A DNA stretch of 64,000 bases from Pseudomonadales bacterium (GCA_024234855.1 JACKNN010000006.1:1-64000); one strand, 5' to 3'. Shown: positions 34,735 through 44,467, counted from the stretch's first letter. Notes: generated by a model not told the origin, from the sequence alone. Numbers and translations: made by a program.

Positions 34735-36438
34735 ATGAAACACCGCTTGAAAGGATTGCTTGCGTGGCTTGCGCTTGCCGCGGCTTTGCCCGCAGTGGCA
34801 CAGGCCGCAGCTGATAAACCCAACATTCTGTTCATTATGGGCGATGACATCGGCATCATGAATGTCGGCGCCTACCACCAGGGCCTGATGGTGGGCGAGA
34901 CCCCCAACATCGACCGCATCGCCAAGGAAGGCGCGAGGTTTATGACCTATTACGCCGAACAGAGCTGCACGGCTGGCCGGACCGCCTTCTTTACCGGCAT
35001 GCACCCCCTGCGGGCGGGTATGGTTATGCCCCAGCTGCCGGGTGCTACCAGTTCGCTGTTGCCGGGCACCCCGGCACTCGCCAAGTTCCTGCTCGACCTG
35101 GGCTACAATACCGGCGAATTCGGCAAGAACCACCTCGGCGACAAATCGGCATCGTTGCCCACCGCCCATGGCTTCCAGGAGTTCTGGGGCTATCTCTACC
35201 ACCTGGACGCGATGCAGGGTGTCAGCTTTCCGGATATCAACAGCTCCCCCACCGTGCAGAGCGTGGTCCCACCCTGTATGAACACTCCGGTCAAGGGCCT
35301 CAAGGAAGTGCCCGGCGCAGTGGACCCCAGGAAGGCGCTGTGTATGACGCCACCACGGCCAGTCATCCATTGTACTTCCAAGGACGGCACCGAGAAGAAC
35401 CAGAGCTGTACCGATGAAGGGCCGCTGACGCTGGAGCGCTCGGCATCAGTGGACGAGGAAATTTCCGCCAGGGTGATCGACTATCTCGACCGCAATGACC
35501 CCGCGAAAACAGGTAAGCCTTTTTTCGTCTGGTACAACCCGGCACGTATGCACATCACCACCATGCTCAGCGACAAGTACCTGGCGATGCTGGGTGAACA
35601 GGGCGGCAAGGACTGGGGCATCAACGAAGTCGGCATGAAGCAGATGGACGACAACATCGGCTACGTGCTCAAGAAGCTGGAGGACATGGGTCAACTCGAC
35701 AACACCATCGTGGTCTTCACCACCGATAACGGCGCAGAGGCGATCACCTATCCCGACGGCGGCGTCACCCCCTTCAGGGGCGGCAAGCTGACTACCTGGG
35801 AAGGCGGTATGCGCGCGCCCATGGTTGTGCGCTGGCCGGGTCATATCAAAGCGGGTACGAACCCCGACCAGATCTTCTCTTCGCTGGACTGGCTGCCTAC
35901 CTTTGTCAATATCGCCGGTGGCCCTTCGGGCGATGGGCTGAAAAAGCAGATTGAAGCCGGTAAATATCCGGGAATCGTCAAGACCACGATCGACGGCGTC
36001 GATCAGCGGGCTTACCTTGAAGGCAAGGGTGATTCCGCTCGCGACACGTTTTTCTACTACACCGGCCAACAACCGTCTGCGGTGCGGTACAAGAACTGGA
36101 AGTTCTACTACACCATGGCACCTTCTTCCTCGACTGGCGGACTGACGGGCACGGTTACCTATCACTGGACCCAGGTGGCGAACATCAAGCGTGACCCATT
36201 TGAGCAGGCGGTGGCAGAGGACCAGAAAACCCTTCTCGGCTACGGTGGCGCATTGGCCGCTCCCAGCGGGGCATTCATCTACGACTGGAACCTGTTGCCG
36301 ATCGGCCAGCTGCTGTGGCTGAAGGAACTTGAGACTTACAAGGAGTTCCCTTCACTGCAGACCCCGGCCAGTTACAACCTGGACCAGGTCATAGAGGCTA
36401 TCAAGGCGGCGAGCCACATCAGTCACGCGGGTGCGTAA
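34735..36438 (+). CDS. Arylsulfatase, exported, formylglycine type
   Basis: A 567-residue sulfatase: signal peptide (about 1-25), metal-binding NILFIMGDDIG, and the maturation box C78-T-A-G-R82 in EQSCTAGRTAF, where the cysteine becomes formylglycine. KNHLGDKSA and VVFTTDNGAEA supply further metal and sulfate ligands. It should hydrolyse sulfate esters in the periplasm or outside; the substrate is unknown. ATG 34735 precedes the signal peptide. A strong terminator follows. Confidence 0.93.
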   Translation: MKHRLKGLLAWLALAAALPAVAQAAADKPNILFIMGDDIGIMNVGAYHQGLMVGETPNIDRIAKEGARFMTYYAEQSCTAGRTAFFTGMHPLRAGMVMPQLPGATSSLLPGTPALAKFLLDLGYNTGEFGKNHLGDKSASLPTAHGFQEFWGYLYHLDAMQGVSFPDINSSPTVQSVVPPCMNTPVKGLKEVPGAVDPRKALCMTPPRPVIHCTSKDGTEKNQSCTDEGPLTLERSASVDEEISARVIDYLDRNDPAKTGKPFFVWYNPARMHITTMLSDKYLAMLGEQGGKDWGINEVGMKQMDDNIGYVLKKLEDMGQLDNTIVVFTTDNGAEAITYPDGGVTPFRGGKLTTWEGGMRAPMVVRWPGHIKAGTNPDQIFSSLDWLPTFVNIAGGPSGDGLKKQIEAGKYPGIVKTTIDGVDQRAYLEGKGDSARDTFFYYTGQQPSAVRYKNWKFYYTMAPSSSTGGLTGTVTYHWTQVANIKRDPFEQAVAEDQKTLLGYGGALAAPSGAFIYDWNLLPIGQLLWLKELETYKEFPSLQTPASYNLDQVIEAIKAASHISHAGA

Positions 36439-36475
36439 CTGATTCGCAAGCTAGCCTGAGTGCTGTGTAATAGAG

Positions 36476-36507
36476 CGGGTGCCCCGAGCGGGGCGCCCGT
36501 TTTTTTT
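36476..36507 (+). terminator. Intrinsic terminator after arylsulfatase
   Basis: CGGGTGCCCC and GGGGCGCCCG pair (one G-T wobble) around GAGC and are followed by eight T. Confidence 0.9.
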
Positions 36508-36577
36508 GGCAGCATATGTCGAATAACACGCGTAAATTGATCACTACCCAGCGTGAAGATCCACACATCACAGTCAT

Positions 36578-36958
36578 TTACGGGCGCATGGCGCTCGCTG
36601 CTTTTAGCTGTCGGTCATACTCTGTGCACTCGGGCGTTTTCACCTCGCCTGCATTGTGCAACTGTTGGCAGCTGAGCGAGGCCATACTGCGCAGGCAGCC
36701 GACCGCTGGCTGGTAGAGATTGTGGCCAGCGGGCACCGCTTGCACCTGGCTGCGCATTTCGGCACAACTGTTCTCCAGTACGGGAGCCATGTCCTGCCGC
36801 AATTCGTCGGTAAGGTCCTGGCCCGCCACCACTTCAAGTGTGCAGGTTTTGATCGTGTCACACAGCCCCTGGGCAGCGTCTGTCAGCTCATCTGCACTGC
36901 TGTATCCGCTCAGCACTAAAGCCAGAATTGCCGGTAGTATCGGTGTTGCGTTGGTCAC
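36578..36958 (-). CDS. Small exported cysteine-containing protein, unknown
   Basis: From GTG 36958, preceded by GGAGAGGG, the frame gives 126 residues: a signal peptide (TNATPILPAILALVLSGYS) and a mature part with about five or six cysteines (LCDTIKTC, NSCAEMRSQV, VGCLRSM, LSCQQLH, PECTEYD). The even pattern suggests disulfide bonds in the periplasm. No known family. It is convergent with the arylsulfatase. Confidence 0.6.
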   Translation of the reverse strand: MTNATPILPAILALVLSGYSSADELTDAAQGLCDTIKTCTLEVVAGQDLTDELRQDMAPVLENSCAEMRSQVQAVPAGHNLYQPAVGCLRSMASLSCQQLHNAGEVKTPECTEYDRQLKAASAMRP

Positions 36959-36983
36959 GGTATCCCTCTCCTCGAAGCCGGAC

Positions 36984-37300
36984 TCAAGCATAACCGCTGC
37001 CGTCGAAAAACACAGCTGTGGCACTGCTGGCCCAACTGGCGTTCAGTCCGACCGTTGCTATTAAGCTCACGCAAAGGCAGCAATCCATTGGGCGCCAGGC
37101 CTTGATAAGCGACTGGTAGGGCATATCACGTTTGTTGGCCTCAATCTTGATGCTGTCCAGCAAACCCTCTGGGAGTCGCAGTGAAATGGTCCTGGTAGAC
37201 GGTTTCAGGTTTGGAAAGGATGCGACTTCCGCGTTACGCCAGAAAGCACTGCCATTGCACGGCTTTCTGGTTTTTCTAGCCCCCCAGGTGGAAAAATCAC
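36984..37300 (-). pseudogene. Remnant of a CopG/BrnA-like antitoxin
   Basis: The frame reads FWRNAEVASFPNLKPSTRTI followed by SLRLPEGLLDSIKIEANKRD and MPYQSLIKAW, the hallmark of ribbon-helix-helix antitoxins of the CopG/BrnA type. No start codon is found in frame upstream and the C-terminus continues into unrelated residues to 36984, so the gene is truncated. No toxin partner remains. Confidence 0.55.
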
Positions 37301-37336
37301 GGCACCTGCAGCCCGGGTTTGGCGTGTGCCCGGCAA

Positions 37337-38866
37337 CTATCGCTGCAATTCGATGTCACCCGGTCGCCACGACTGGTTGAACCAGGGCTCCAGCGGACCG
37401 TAGAGTCGCAGGGCGGCGTTGTAGCCCTTGCCGGGCCACGTCTGCACCCAGTTCTTTTCGTGACCCGTCGGCGCCTCGGGGCTGAACCAGACGGTGACAC
37501 CCCCGTCCGGGTTCATCGCTATGCCCGGGAGTGTGCTGTCGAGGCCTGCCAGCTTCTGCCCGGTGGGAAGCAGCGAGCGGGTCTGGTTGTCATAGGCCGT
37601 AAAGGACCAGAAGTTTTTCGCCGGAATCGGTCCTGGCAGGGTAACCTTGTAGGTGCGGCTGCCGTCGAGGTACTTGCCCTGCGCGTCGCGAACGGTGATA
37701 GCGTAAGCCGATCCGGTGCCGGGGCGCGATTCGGTCATGGCGGGCGTGATGCCCGTCGCGTAATAGAAGAACATCATCCGCGCATCGAGCAGCCGTTCCG
37801 CGCCGTTGAGGAATTGGTAGCTGCCGCCCACGAAGGGTGTGAACCATTGGCGATTGTCGTAGATACGGGTTTGTGGATCGCGGGAGGCGAACAGGTTGGC
37901 GCGGGCTATGGCATTGCCCACAGCCACCGCGTCGGTCAGAATCTTCTTCATCCGGGCGTCCGGTGCAAATGGTTGTCCCTTGCGGATGCCGATCGCGGCG
38001 TACAGACCGACGGTATCCGCGTCGACCCAGTCGGCAGGCTCATTCTGTACCACGGCGTTCAGCTCCTCAAAGAAGCTGAAATCGTTGGCGCTGATGGTAT
38101 TGAACTGGGCGCCCGAGATGTTCACGAAGTCGGTTTGCGGCGGACTGGCAGCCTTCGCAAGCGGAAAGATGCCTGCCCTGGCCTTCACGCCGGCGACTGC
38201 CGCCGCGATGTCTCCCTTCTCTACGAAGGCGCGATAGAACAGCAGCATTCTGTTGCTGCGCGGTTTCGCAACGTGGTAACCGGTGGCCGGCACCTCTCCC
38301 TGGTAGCCAGGCGGAATGAACAGGTAGTCCCCGCCCGCACCCTTATCCGGCCCGGTCAGTCCCACGTCGGTCACCCAGCGAAAATCCGCGTCATCGACGG
38401 GCCCGAGTACACGTGGCGGCACCCGCACCACCATCGGTCCATCACCCACGTCGATACACAGTACAACATACACGGTGGTGGTATTGGCAGTCAGGAACAG
38501 CGAGCGGGCATCCATGAGTTCCTCGGTGATGCCGATGCCCTGATTGAGCTTGATGCCCGCCTGTTCAAACCCCTCACAGAGTGCGTGGACTGAGGTCGCC
38601 GACATGCCCTTGAGGAAGGCGTCGACACCCCGGCCGAAATCGAGCTGATCGAAAGCTTTGTCTACCGTTGCCGCATCGGGGGCGCCATCTTCGAAGCGCA
38701 GCGTCCCGATACGGGTCTCAACGGTATCCGGTGTGGTGATATTGACCGGCACAGCCGGCGCATACTCTGCCACGGAGGACGCCGAGGCGCCCTGCACTGT
38801 AACCGGGGGGATTGTGACCGTCAGGGTCAGGGCGGCGCAGGCCAGGTGTTTAAGCGTCGGTTTCAT
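37337..38866 (-). CDS. DUF1254/DUF1214 exported protein, copy A
   Basis: A 509-residue protein with a signal peptide and the two-domain layout of DUF1254 (about 45-190) and DUF1214 (last ~115 residues, WSFTAYDNQTRSLL, then LRLYGPLEPWFNQSW). The family is widespread in marine and soil bacteria and its reaction is unknown. It lies 12 bases after the stop of a paralogue, so both are probably in one operon downstream of the hydratase/SDR genes. Confidence 0.88.
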   Translation of the reverse strand: MKPTLKHLACAALTLTVTIPPVTVQGASASSVAEYAPAVPVNITTPDTVETRIGTLRFEDGAPDAATVDKAFDQLDFGRGVDAFLKGMSATSVHALCEGFEQAGIKLNQGIGITEELMDARSLFLTANTTTVYVVLCIDVGDGPMVVRVPPRVLGPVDDADFRWVTDVGLTGPDKGAGGDYLFIPPGYQGEVPATGYHVAKPRSNRMLLFYRAFVEKGDIAAAVAGVKARAGIFPLAKAASPPQTDFVNISGAQFNTISANDFSFFEELNAVVQNEPADWVDADTVGLYAAIGIRKGQPFAPDARMKKILTDAVAVGNAIARANLFASRDPQTRIYDNRQWFTPFVGGSYQFLNGAERLLDARMMFFYYATGITPAMTESRPGTGSAYAITVRDAQGKYLDGSRTYKVTLPGPIPAKNFWSFTAYDNQTRSLLPTGQKLAGLDSTLPGIAMNPDGGVTVWFSPEAPTGHEKNWVQTWPGKGYNAALRLYGPLEPWFNQSWRPGDIELQR

Positions 38867-38878
38867 GAAGTTCGCTCC

Positions 38879-40432
38879 CTAATCCATTAACTCGAGTTCG
38901 CCCGGACGCCAGGTCTTATCAAACCAGGGCTCGAGCGCGCCGTACATCCTCAGCACCACATTCCAGCCCTTGCCGGGAACGGTCTGGACCCAGTTGCTTT
39001 CCTTGCCGGCAGGAGCCCTGGGTCCAAAGTAGACGTCGATAGACCCGTCCGTGTTCGCGGTGAGTCCCTCGGTCTGGCTACTCATGCTGGGGAAGCGCTG
39101 GTCGGTCTGGATCTGGGAGCGGGTCTGGTCGCTGTAGAGGATGAGCGACCAGAAGTCCTTGACCGGGACATTCGCGGGCAAGTGGAGCCGGTAGCTCTTG
39201 CCGCCGTCCAGTGGATCACCTTTGCTATCGCGTGCGGTCCAGGCGTACTGGGAGCCCTTGCCGATCAGCTTCTCTTCCATCGCCGGAGTGACAAGGATCG
39301 CAAGGTAGTAGTAGAAGGTGGCGGCGTCAAAATTCGCAACCCCGGGTGCGGCCTGGAACTGGTAACCGCCGGTGAAACCCAGCTGCCAGTTGCTGTTCTC
39401 GTAATAGTAAGCCGCTCTCTCCCGCGTATCGAAAAGCACAGTGCGCGCCGTGGCGTCGCCGATTGCCGCAGCGTCCGTCAGGATTTTTTTCATGCGGGCA
39501 TCAGGTGCGAAGGGCTTGCCCTTTTCGATGCCAACCGACTGGAAGAAGCCGAGGGTGACCGGATCGAGGGACTCGGCCGGCTCCTGCTGTACCACCTCGT
39601 TCAACAGTTCCCAGAAGCGATAATCGGTGGGGAATACGGTATTGAAAGGTTGCCCCGACATGTCGATGAAGGTCGGCGGGGCCACTGCCTTGCCGGCCCC
39701 GGACAGGGGATAGATCCTGGTGAACTTCTTGACCAGTTCCACGCCGGGTGCCGGATCGCCATCGACCAGGAAACTGCGCCACGGAACCCACAGTCCGTAG
39801 GTCGGCGAATGCACCACGTAATAGCCCGGAGGCGCTTCGCCTTTGTAGCCTGGCGGCAGGAACAGGTACTTGCCGCCCTCGCCCTTGTCCGGCCCGGTGA
39901 TGCCGACATCGATTACCCAGTGTTGCCACATGTCGTTGGCAGTCCCGAGTACCTTGGGGGGCACCTCGAGCACCAGTGGACCGTCCGCGAGATCCAGCCA
40001 GGTCCAGCTGTAGACGGTGTTGTCGTTGCCGGTGAGCACAATGCCCCGCGAGTCCAGCAGCTGCTCAAAAATGGGCACTACTGCGTTTGGCGGTCCCAGA
40101 GTGCGGAAGGCAGCGCGGTTGGCCGCCTGACTGACCGCCGGCATTCCCAGCAGGAAAGCCTGTACGGCGCGATTCAGGTCGAGATTATCCCACAGCTTGT
40201 CAGCCGTGGCCTTGTCTGGAAAACCGTCGAAGAACCTGAGCGTTCCGAGCGAGGTCTCGACCTTGTCTGGCGAGGCGACCCCGGGCGGCTCCGGTGTAGA
40301 GTACTGGTATTCAGGCTGTGCTGCTGCACCGGTCAAGGCCTGGGACCGTGCTGGCTGTGATGTGGCCAGGGCCGCGAGGGCAAGCGACAATGCCAGGCCG
40401 AAACCGGCTGTGGTTGATCCAGTTATCTTCAT
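38879..40432 (-). CDS. DUF1254/DUF1214 exported protein, copy B
   Basis: A 517-residue paralogue of the next gene: signal peptide to about residue 30, DUF1254 (about 55-200; NDNTVYSWTWLDLADGPLVL) and DUF1214 at the end (SLILYSDQTRSQIQ, LRMYGALEPWFDKTW). Identity with copy A is moderate, so the duplication is old. It is 72 bases downstream of the enoyl-CoA hydratase gene and may belong to the same transcript. Confidence 0.88.
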   Translation of the reverse strand: MKITGSTTAGFGLALSLALAALATSQPARSQALTGAAAQPEYQYSTPEPPGVASPDKVETSLGTLRFFDGFPDKATADKLWDNLDLNRAVQAFLLGMPAVSQAANRAAFRTLGPPNAVVPIFEQLLDSRGIVLTGNDNTVYSWTWLDLADGPLVLEVPPKVLGTANDMWQHWVIDVGITGPDKGEGGKYLFLPPGYKGEAPPGYYVVHSPTYGLWVPWRSFLVDGDPAPGVELVKKFTRIYPLSGAGKAVAPPTFIDMSGQPFNTVFPTDYRFWELLNEVVQQEPAESLDPVTLGFFQSVGIEKGKPFAPDARMKKILTDAAAIGDATARTVLFDTRERAAYYYENSNWQLGFTGGYQFQAAPGVANFDAATFYYYLAILVTPAMEEKLIGKGSQYAWTARDSKGDPLDGGKSYRLHLPANVPVKDFWSLILYSDQTRSQIQTDQRFPSMSSQTEGLTANTDGSIDVYFGPRAPAGKESNWVQTVPGKGWNVVLRMYGALEPWFDKTWRPGELELMD

Positions 40433-40504
40433 CTGATTAGCTCCTTAGGGTAGTTGAAGGGAAATGTCCCGTTGATGGGTGACCGCGCCTCCCCGGCGCC
40501 GGCT

Positions 40505-41341
40505 TTACACCCCCGCCAGCGGCCCCCAGATGTGGGTGAAGCAGCACTTCTCCAGTTCCGGGGTCTGCATACCGGCAGCCAGTGCGGCGGCCATGCGACG
40601 TTTGGCGGGGTCGCTGTGCACACTTTGCAGAAACAGTTCCTCCTCGCGCGCCATCTGCGCCGGCAGGCCGGTTTCGCCGGTGGCCACTGACTCCTTGGCC
40701 AGTGCGATGGTCTCCGCCGGGAAGCCCGCGATGCGGTAGGCCAGGCTATCGACAAAGAGATCCAGCTCGTTTGCCGGCAGTGCACGGTTGATATAACCGT
40801 AGCGTTCCGCCACTTCCGCGGAAAAGTCCGCGCAGCCCAGGATGATCTCCAGCGCCCGGCCGCGGCCCACCAGTTGGGGCAGGCGCACGGTACCACCGGC
40901 GCCCGGGATGATGCCGACCCCCACCTCGGGCTGACCCAATACACCCTTACCCAATGCCGCGAACCGCATGTCGCAGGCCAGTACCAGCTCGCTGCCGCCG
41001 CCCCGGCAACGGCCGGCGATCTTGGCGATGGTGACCATGGGGGTGGTGCGCAGACGGTCGAGCAGGGCGTGTATCATGCCCAGTTGTTCCGCTCGCGGCG
41101 GCGGCGCCGGGGGCAGCGTGGCAATGACGTTCAGGTCCGCGTGGGCGATGAAGAAGTCCGGGTTGGCGCTTTGCAGGACAACCACCTTGACTGCGCTATC
41201 CGCCTCCAGTTGATTCAGGGCTGCGTCCAGGTCGGTGAGCATCGCCATGTCCATCAGGTTCAGCTCGCCATAATCCAGCGTCAGGAAGGCCACCCCGCGT
41301 TCGCACTCGATCCGCAGCGTGGTGTAGTTGTGTTCGCTCAT
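40505..41341 (-). CDS. Enoyl-CoA hydratase/isomerase-family protein
   Basis: A 278-residue crotonase-fold protein: the oxyanion strands are seen in VVLQSANPDFFIAHADLN and GRCRGGGSELVLACDMRFAA, followed by EVGVGIIPGAGGTVRLPQ. The glutamates used by classical hydratases are not all evident, so isomerase or hydrolase activity is possible. It lies last among five tightly packed minus-strand genes (gap to the SDR 17 bases), which suggests acyl-CoA side-chain breakdown. Confidence 0.88.
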   Translation of the reverse strand: MSEHNYTTLRIECERGVAFLTLDYGELNLMDMAMLTDLDAALNQLEADSAVKVVVLQSANPDFFIAHADLNVIATLPPAPPPRAEQLGMIHALLDRLRTTPMVTIAKIAGRCRGGGSELVLACDMRFAALGKGVLGQPEVGVGIIPGAGGTVRLPQLVGRGRALEIILGCADFSAEVAERYGYINRALPANELDLFVDSLAYRIAGFPAETIALAKESVATGETGLPAQMAREEELFLQSVHSDPAKRRMAAALAAGMQTPELEKCCFTHIWGPLAGV

Positions 41342-41358
41342 GACTGGTCGTCTCCTCG

Positions 41359-42162
41359 CTAGGGCATCAGGGGTTGCAGAAATCGAGTATAGGCCGAGGG
41401 GAACAGCCGTGGCAGCCAGAACAGCAGCCTGGCGTGACGGCCGGTGACAATGCGCCGCTTGCCGCGCCTCACTCCGGTGAGGATGGCGGCGGCACAGGTT
41501 TCCGGGCTGGTGCTCATCAGGCTGGGCGCTTTGGCTTGCATGGCCAGCTCGCGGGCGCCGCTGATAGCGGACATGCGCAGCCGCTTCTCAAAGCCCGTGC
41601 GGATGCCTCCCGGGTGGACGCAGACAGCGCGTACCCCGGTGCCTGCCAGCTCGGACCACAGGCTTTCGGTCAGGCCACGCACCCCGAACTTGCTCATGTT
41701 ATAGGCGCTGTGGGTGGGATATCCCACCAGGCCGAACACACTGGAGAAATTGACGATGCAGCCCTCCCGCTGGGACAGCATGATCGGCAGGAAGGCCTTG
41801 GTGCCGTTCAGCACCCCTCCCAGGTTGATATCCAGCAGCCAGCGAATCTCCTCTATGGACTGGTTCTCGAAGGTGCCGATCAGCGTCGTGCCGGCATTGT
41901 TAAACAGGTAGTGCGCGCCGGCCAGTTCTGCCGCCACCGTTTGAGCATAGGCCATTACCGTCTCGCGCGATGCCACGTCCAGGATACAGCTGTGTACGTC
42001 CGTTCCCGGCGGCAACTGCCCGACCGTCTCCGCCAGGCCCTCTGCATTGATGTCGGACAGGGCCAGGCGCGCACCTGCGGCGGCCAGCGCACAGGCCAGT
42101 GCCCTGCCGATGCCGGAGCCGGCACCGGTGATGATAGCGACCTTGTCGCGAAACGAATTCAT
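41359..42162 (-). CDS. Short-chain dehydrogenase/reductase, A
   Basis: A 267-residue SDR with TGAGSGIGRA near the N-terminus, NNAGT, and the active-site YNMSK. The tail (VRRGKRRIVTGRHARLLFWL) is long and basic, shared with the third SDR of this cluster. Start ATG 42162 matches the family start (NSFRDKVAIITGAG). NAD(P)-linked alcohol or ketone conversion is likely; the substrate is unknown. Confidence 0.92.
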   Translation of the reverse strand: MNSFRDKVAIITGAGSGIGRALACALAAAGARLALSDINAEGLAETVGQLPPGTDVHSCILDVASRETVMAYAQTVAAELAGAHYLFNNAGTTLIGTFENQSIEEIRWLLDINLGGVLNGTKAFLPIMLSQREGCIVNFSSVFGLVGYPTHSAYNMSKFGVRGLTESLWSELAGTGVRAVCVHPGGIRTGFEKRLRMSAISGARELAMQAKAPSLMSTSPETCAAAILTGVRRGKRRIVTGRHARLLFWLPRLFPSAYTRFLQPLMP

Positions 42163-42184
42163 CGCATTTCTCCCCATCCCGACA

Positions 42185-42763
42185 TTACCGCGTGCCGGCC
42201 GGAGCGGGGGCTTCGGCCAGTCCGGGCAGTTCGCTCGCCAGCTCGAAACCGGCACGCTCGCGGCCGACGTCTTTCTTGTACGGCGCTACCGGGCCGCTGA
42301 GCAAAAAGGGCAGGGGTATGCGGCGCTGGGCGCTGGTAAAGCCCACGGTGCCTATCCCGAGGTATTGGCCCTCCTCGACCCGGCGCACCTCGTCGACCAT
42401 GTGCACAAAACCGCAGATCGAGTGAAAGGCGCGGTAGACCAGCTGGTAGGCGGGTTTGCCATCAAAGCGCGAGGGCGCGATGAGTGTCACCATGGGGCCC
42501 TGGACGGTGTCCCGACCGAAGTTGCGCAGGGTGTTGTAGCCGCGCCCGCTGTCCGGCCCGGTCGACCGGAACGACTTTGACTGCCATTTGCCGAACAGCA
42601 GCGGGTTATTGGTGAACAGCGCACTGACCAGGGTCGAGACCGGGCCGGGCTGGCGCAGCTGTTGGCCGCGGAACTCGCCGTTCATCTCCTCCAGGGTGGG
42701 GCATTCAAGCCCCCTGAACAGTTGCAGCAGTTCCGGCGTGCTCATTTGCGTCAAATCTTTCAT
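42185..42763 (-). CDS. Uncharacterised protein within SDR operon
   Basis: A 192-residue soluble protein without signal peptide. I do not recognise the family. Conserved-looking stretches are NNPLLFGKWQSKSFRS, then NTLRNFGRDTVQGPMV and YQLVYRAFHSICGFVHMVDE, which suggest a small lipocalin-like or cyclase-like barrel. It is embedded between two SDR genes with gaps of 22 and 47 bases, so it probably acts in the same pathway. Confidence 0.7.
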   Translation of the reverse strand: MKDLTQMSTPELLQLFRGLECPTLEEMNGEFRGQQLRQPGPVSTLVSALFTNNPLLFGKWQSKSFRSTGPDSGRGYNTLRNFGRDTVQGPMVTLIAPSRFDGKPAYQLVYRAFHSICGFVHMVDEVRRVEEGQYLGIGTVGFTSAQRRIPLPFLLSGPVAPYKKDVGRERAGFELASELPGLAEAPAPAGTR

Positions 42764-42810
42764 TCACGTTCTCCCGTCAGTTGGGCCCGCGCAGCCATGC
42801 GCCGTCGCCA

Positions 42811-43644
42811 CTATTCAAGGCCCATCTCCTTGCACAACAGCTTGTCCAGTGTCCGGTCGCCCAGCGCCCGCGGGGCATGGACCATCCAGGTCAGGGGGTA
42901 GCGGGTCTTCGGGCGTCGCGCGGTGATCGCCTCGTGGATGGCATCGCTGACCACTTCCACCGGCTTGCCTGTTCGTACCATTTTGTCGAGTATCTCAGGC
43001 AGGCCGGCCAGGGCCTCCGCATAATCCGTGTCGTTATAGCGCGCGTCCGCTCCGGCGGCTTTTTCCCAGATCGGGGTGCGGATGCTGCCCGGTTCGATGG
43101 CGATCACCTCGATACCGTACATCCGCAGCTCCCGGCGCAGCCCGTCGTTGAGGGCTTCCACCGCGTGCTTCGATGCGCCGTAGGCGCCGACGAAGGGAAA
43201 CACCAGGCGGCCGCTGATGGAGCTGAGATTAACGATGCGCCCCGGCGGGTGGGGGCAGTTATTGCGGGCTCCCAGCAGTGGCAGGAAGGCCTGGGTGACC
43301 GCGAGCAGCCCGAGCACATTCACCTCGAGCATCTGGCGGAGTTCGGCCACGGGCATGTGCATCAGCGGTCCGGCGCCGGAGACACCCGAATTGTTCACCA
43401 ATGCCCGCAGGCCCTGGTCGCCAACAGCTTCTGCGACCTGCTGGGCGGCCGCGGCAATCGCCGGCTCATCGGTAACGTCGAACAGCAGGGGTGTGAAATC
43501 CGCCCCCAGTTCCTGGCTGACCTTGTCGGCGTCGGTCTGTTTACGCACGCTGCCGAACACCCGGTAATCGCGCTCGATCAGCAGGCGGGCGGCATCGAAG
43601 CCGATACCGGTAGATACTCCGGTGATAAGTGCATTGGGCTTCAT
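42811..43644 (-). CDS. Short-chain dehydrogenase/reductase, B
   Basis: A 277-residue SDR: TGVSTGIGFDAA cofactor motif, NNSGVSG, and YGASK active site, followed by ELRMYGIEVIAIEPGSIRTP. It is of the retinol-dehydrogenase or 17-beta-hydroxysteroid-like type and less similar to the other two SDRs of the cluster. ATG 43644 is chosen because it directly precedes the first strand (KPNALITG). Confidence 0.92.
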   Translation of the reverse strand: MKPNALITGVSTGIGFDAARLLIERDYRVFGSVRKQTDADKVSQELGADFTPLLFDVTDEPAIAAAAQQVAEAVGDQGLRALVNNSGVSGAGPLMHMPVAELRQMLEVNVLGLLAVTQAFLPLLGARNNCPHPPGRIVNLSSISGRLVFPFVGAYGASKHAVEALNDGLRRELRMYGIEVIAIEPGSIRTPIWEKAAGADARYNDTDYAEALAGLPEILDKMVRTGKPVEVVSDAIHEAITARRPKTRYPLTWMVHAPRALGDRTLDKLLCKEMGLE

Positions 43645-43660
43645 AGGTTTCTTCCTCGAG

Positions 43661-44467
43661 TCAAAAGCCGAAAACTTTGGCGAACAGTGCAGGGTAGGCA
43701 TCCGGCAGCAGGCGCGCCAGCCAGTCGACGCTGGAGGAGCGATAGCCGGTGACAACGCGGCGCTTGCCGCGGCGAATACCCTTGAGAATGTCGGCGGCGC
43801 AGCGCTCCGGCGGGGTGCGCAGGGTGCGCTTGTTCACCGCGTCCATCCGCGCTTCAATCTCCCCCGCTGTGGCACAGCGCCGGCTGGCCTGATCGATGTT
43901 GGTACGAATGCCGCCGGGATGAATGCACATGGCGCGCACCCCGGTGCCTTCCAGTTCGGACCAGAGGCTCTCGGTCATCCCCCGCACGGCGAATTTGGCA
44001 ATGTTGTAGCTGCTCAGCGCCGGCATGCCCATCAGGCCCGCGATACTCGACATATTGACGATGCAGCCCTCGCGCTGGGACAGCATGATCGGCAGGAAGG
44101 CCTTGGTGCAGTAAATTACGCTCCACAGGTCCAGGTCGATCAGCCACTGCATCTCGTCCAGGCTCTGGTGTTCAAAGCTGCCCAGCAGGGCGCTGCCGGC
44201 GTTATTGATGAGCAGGTGCGCACCGCCGAAATCGTCTCTGACAGCTTCCGCGTGGGCGAACACTGCCGCCTGCGACGTCACATCCAGGGGATAGCTCCTG
44301 ACCCCTGTTCCCGGGGGTAGCAGGTGCCCGGTCTCGCGCAGCGAGCGTTCGTCTATGTCGGATATCGCCAGCCGGGCCCCCTCGGTGGCGAGGGCAATGG
44401 CAAGCGCTCGCCCGATACCGGAGCCCGCGCCGGTAATGACCGCGACCTTGTCGGTGAAATTGCGCAT
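43661..44467 (-). CDS. Short-chain dehydrogenase/reductase, C
   Basis: A 268-residue SDR with TGAGSGIGRA, NNAGS and YNIAK. The close likeness to SDR A, including the tail IRRGKRRVVTG, points to a duplication. It is the first gene of the minus-strand operon and is divergent from an AraC regulator (123 bases between starts), where two tandem CCATTTA boxes lie at 44524-44537. Confidence 0.92.
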   Translation of the reverse strand: MRNFTDKVAVITGAGSGIGRALAIALATEGARLAISDIDERSLRETGHLLPPGTGVRSYPLDVTSQAAVFAHAEAVRDDFGGAHLLINNAGSALLGSFEHQSLDEMQWLIDLDLWSVIYCTKAFLPIMLSQREGCIVNMSSIAGLMGMPALSSYNIAKFAVRGMTESLWSELEGTGVRAMCIHPGGIRTNIDQASRRCATAGEIEARMDAVNKRTLRTPPERCAADILKGIRRGKRRVVTGYRSSSVDWLARLLPDAYPALFAKVFGF

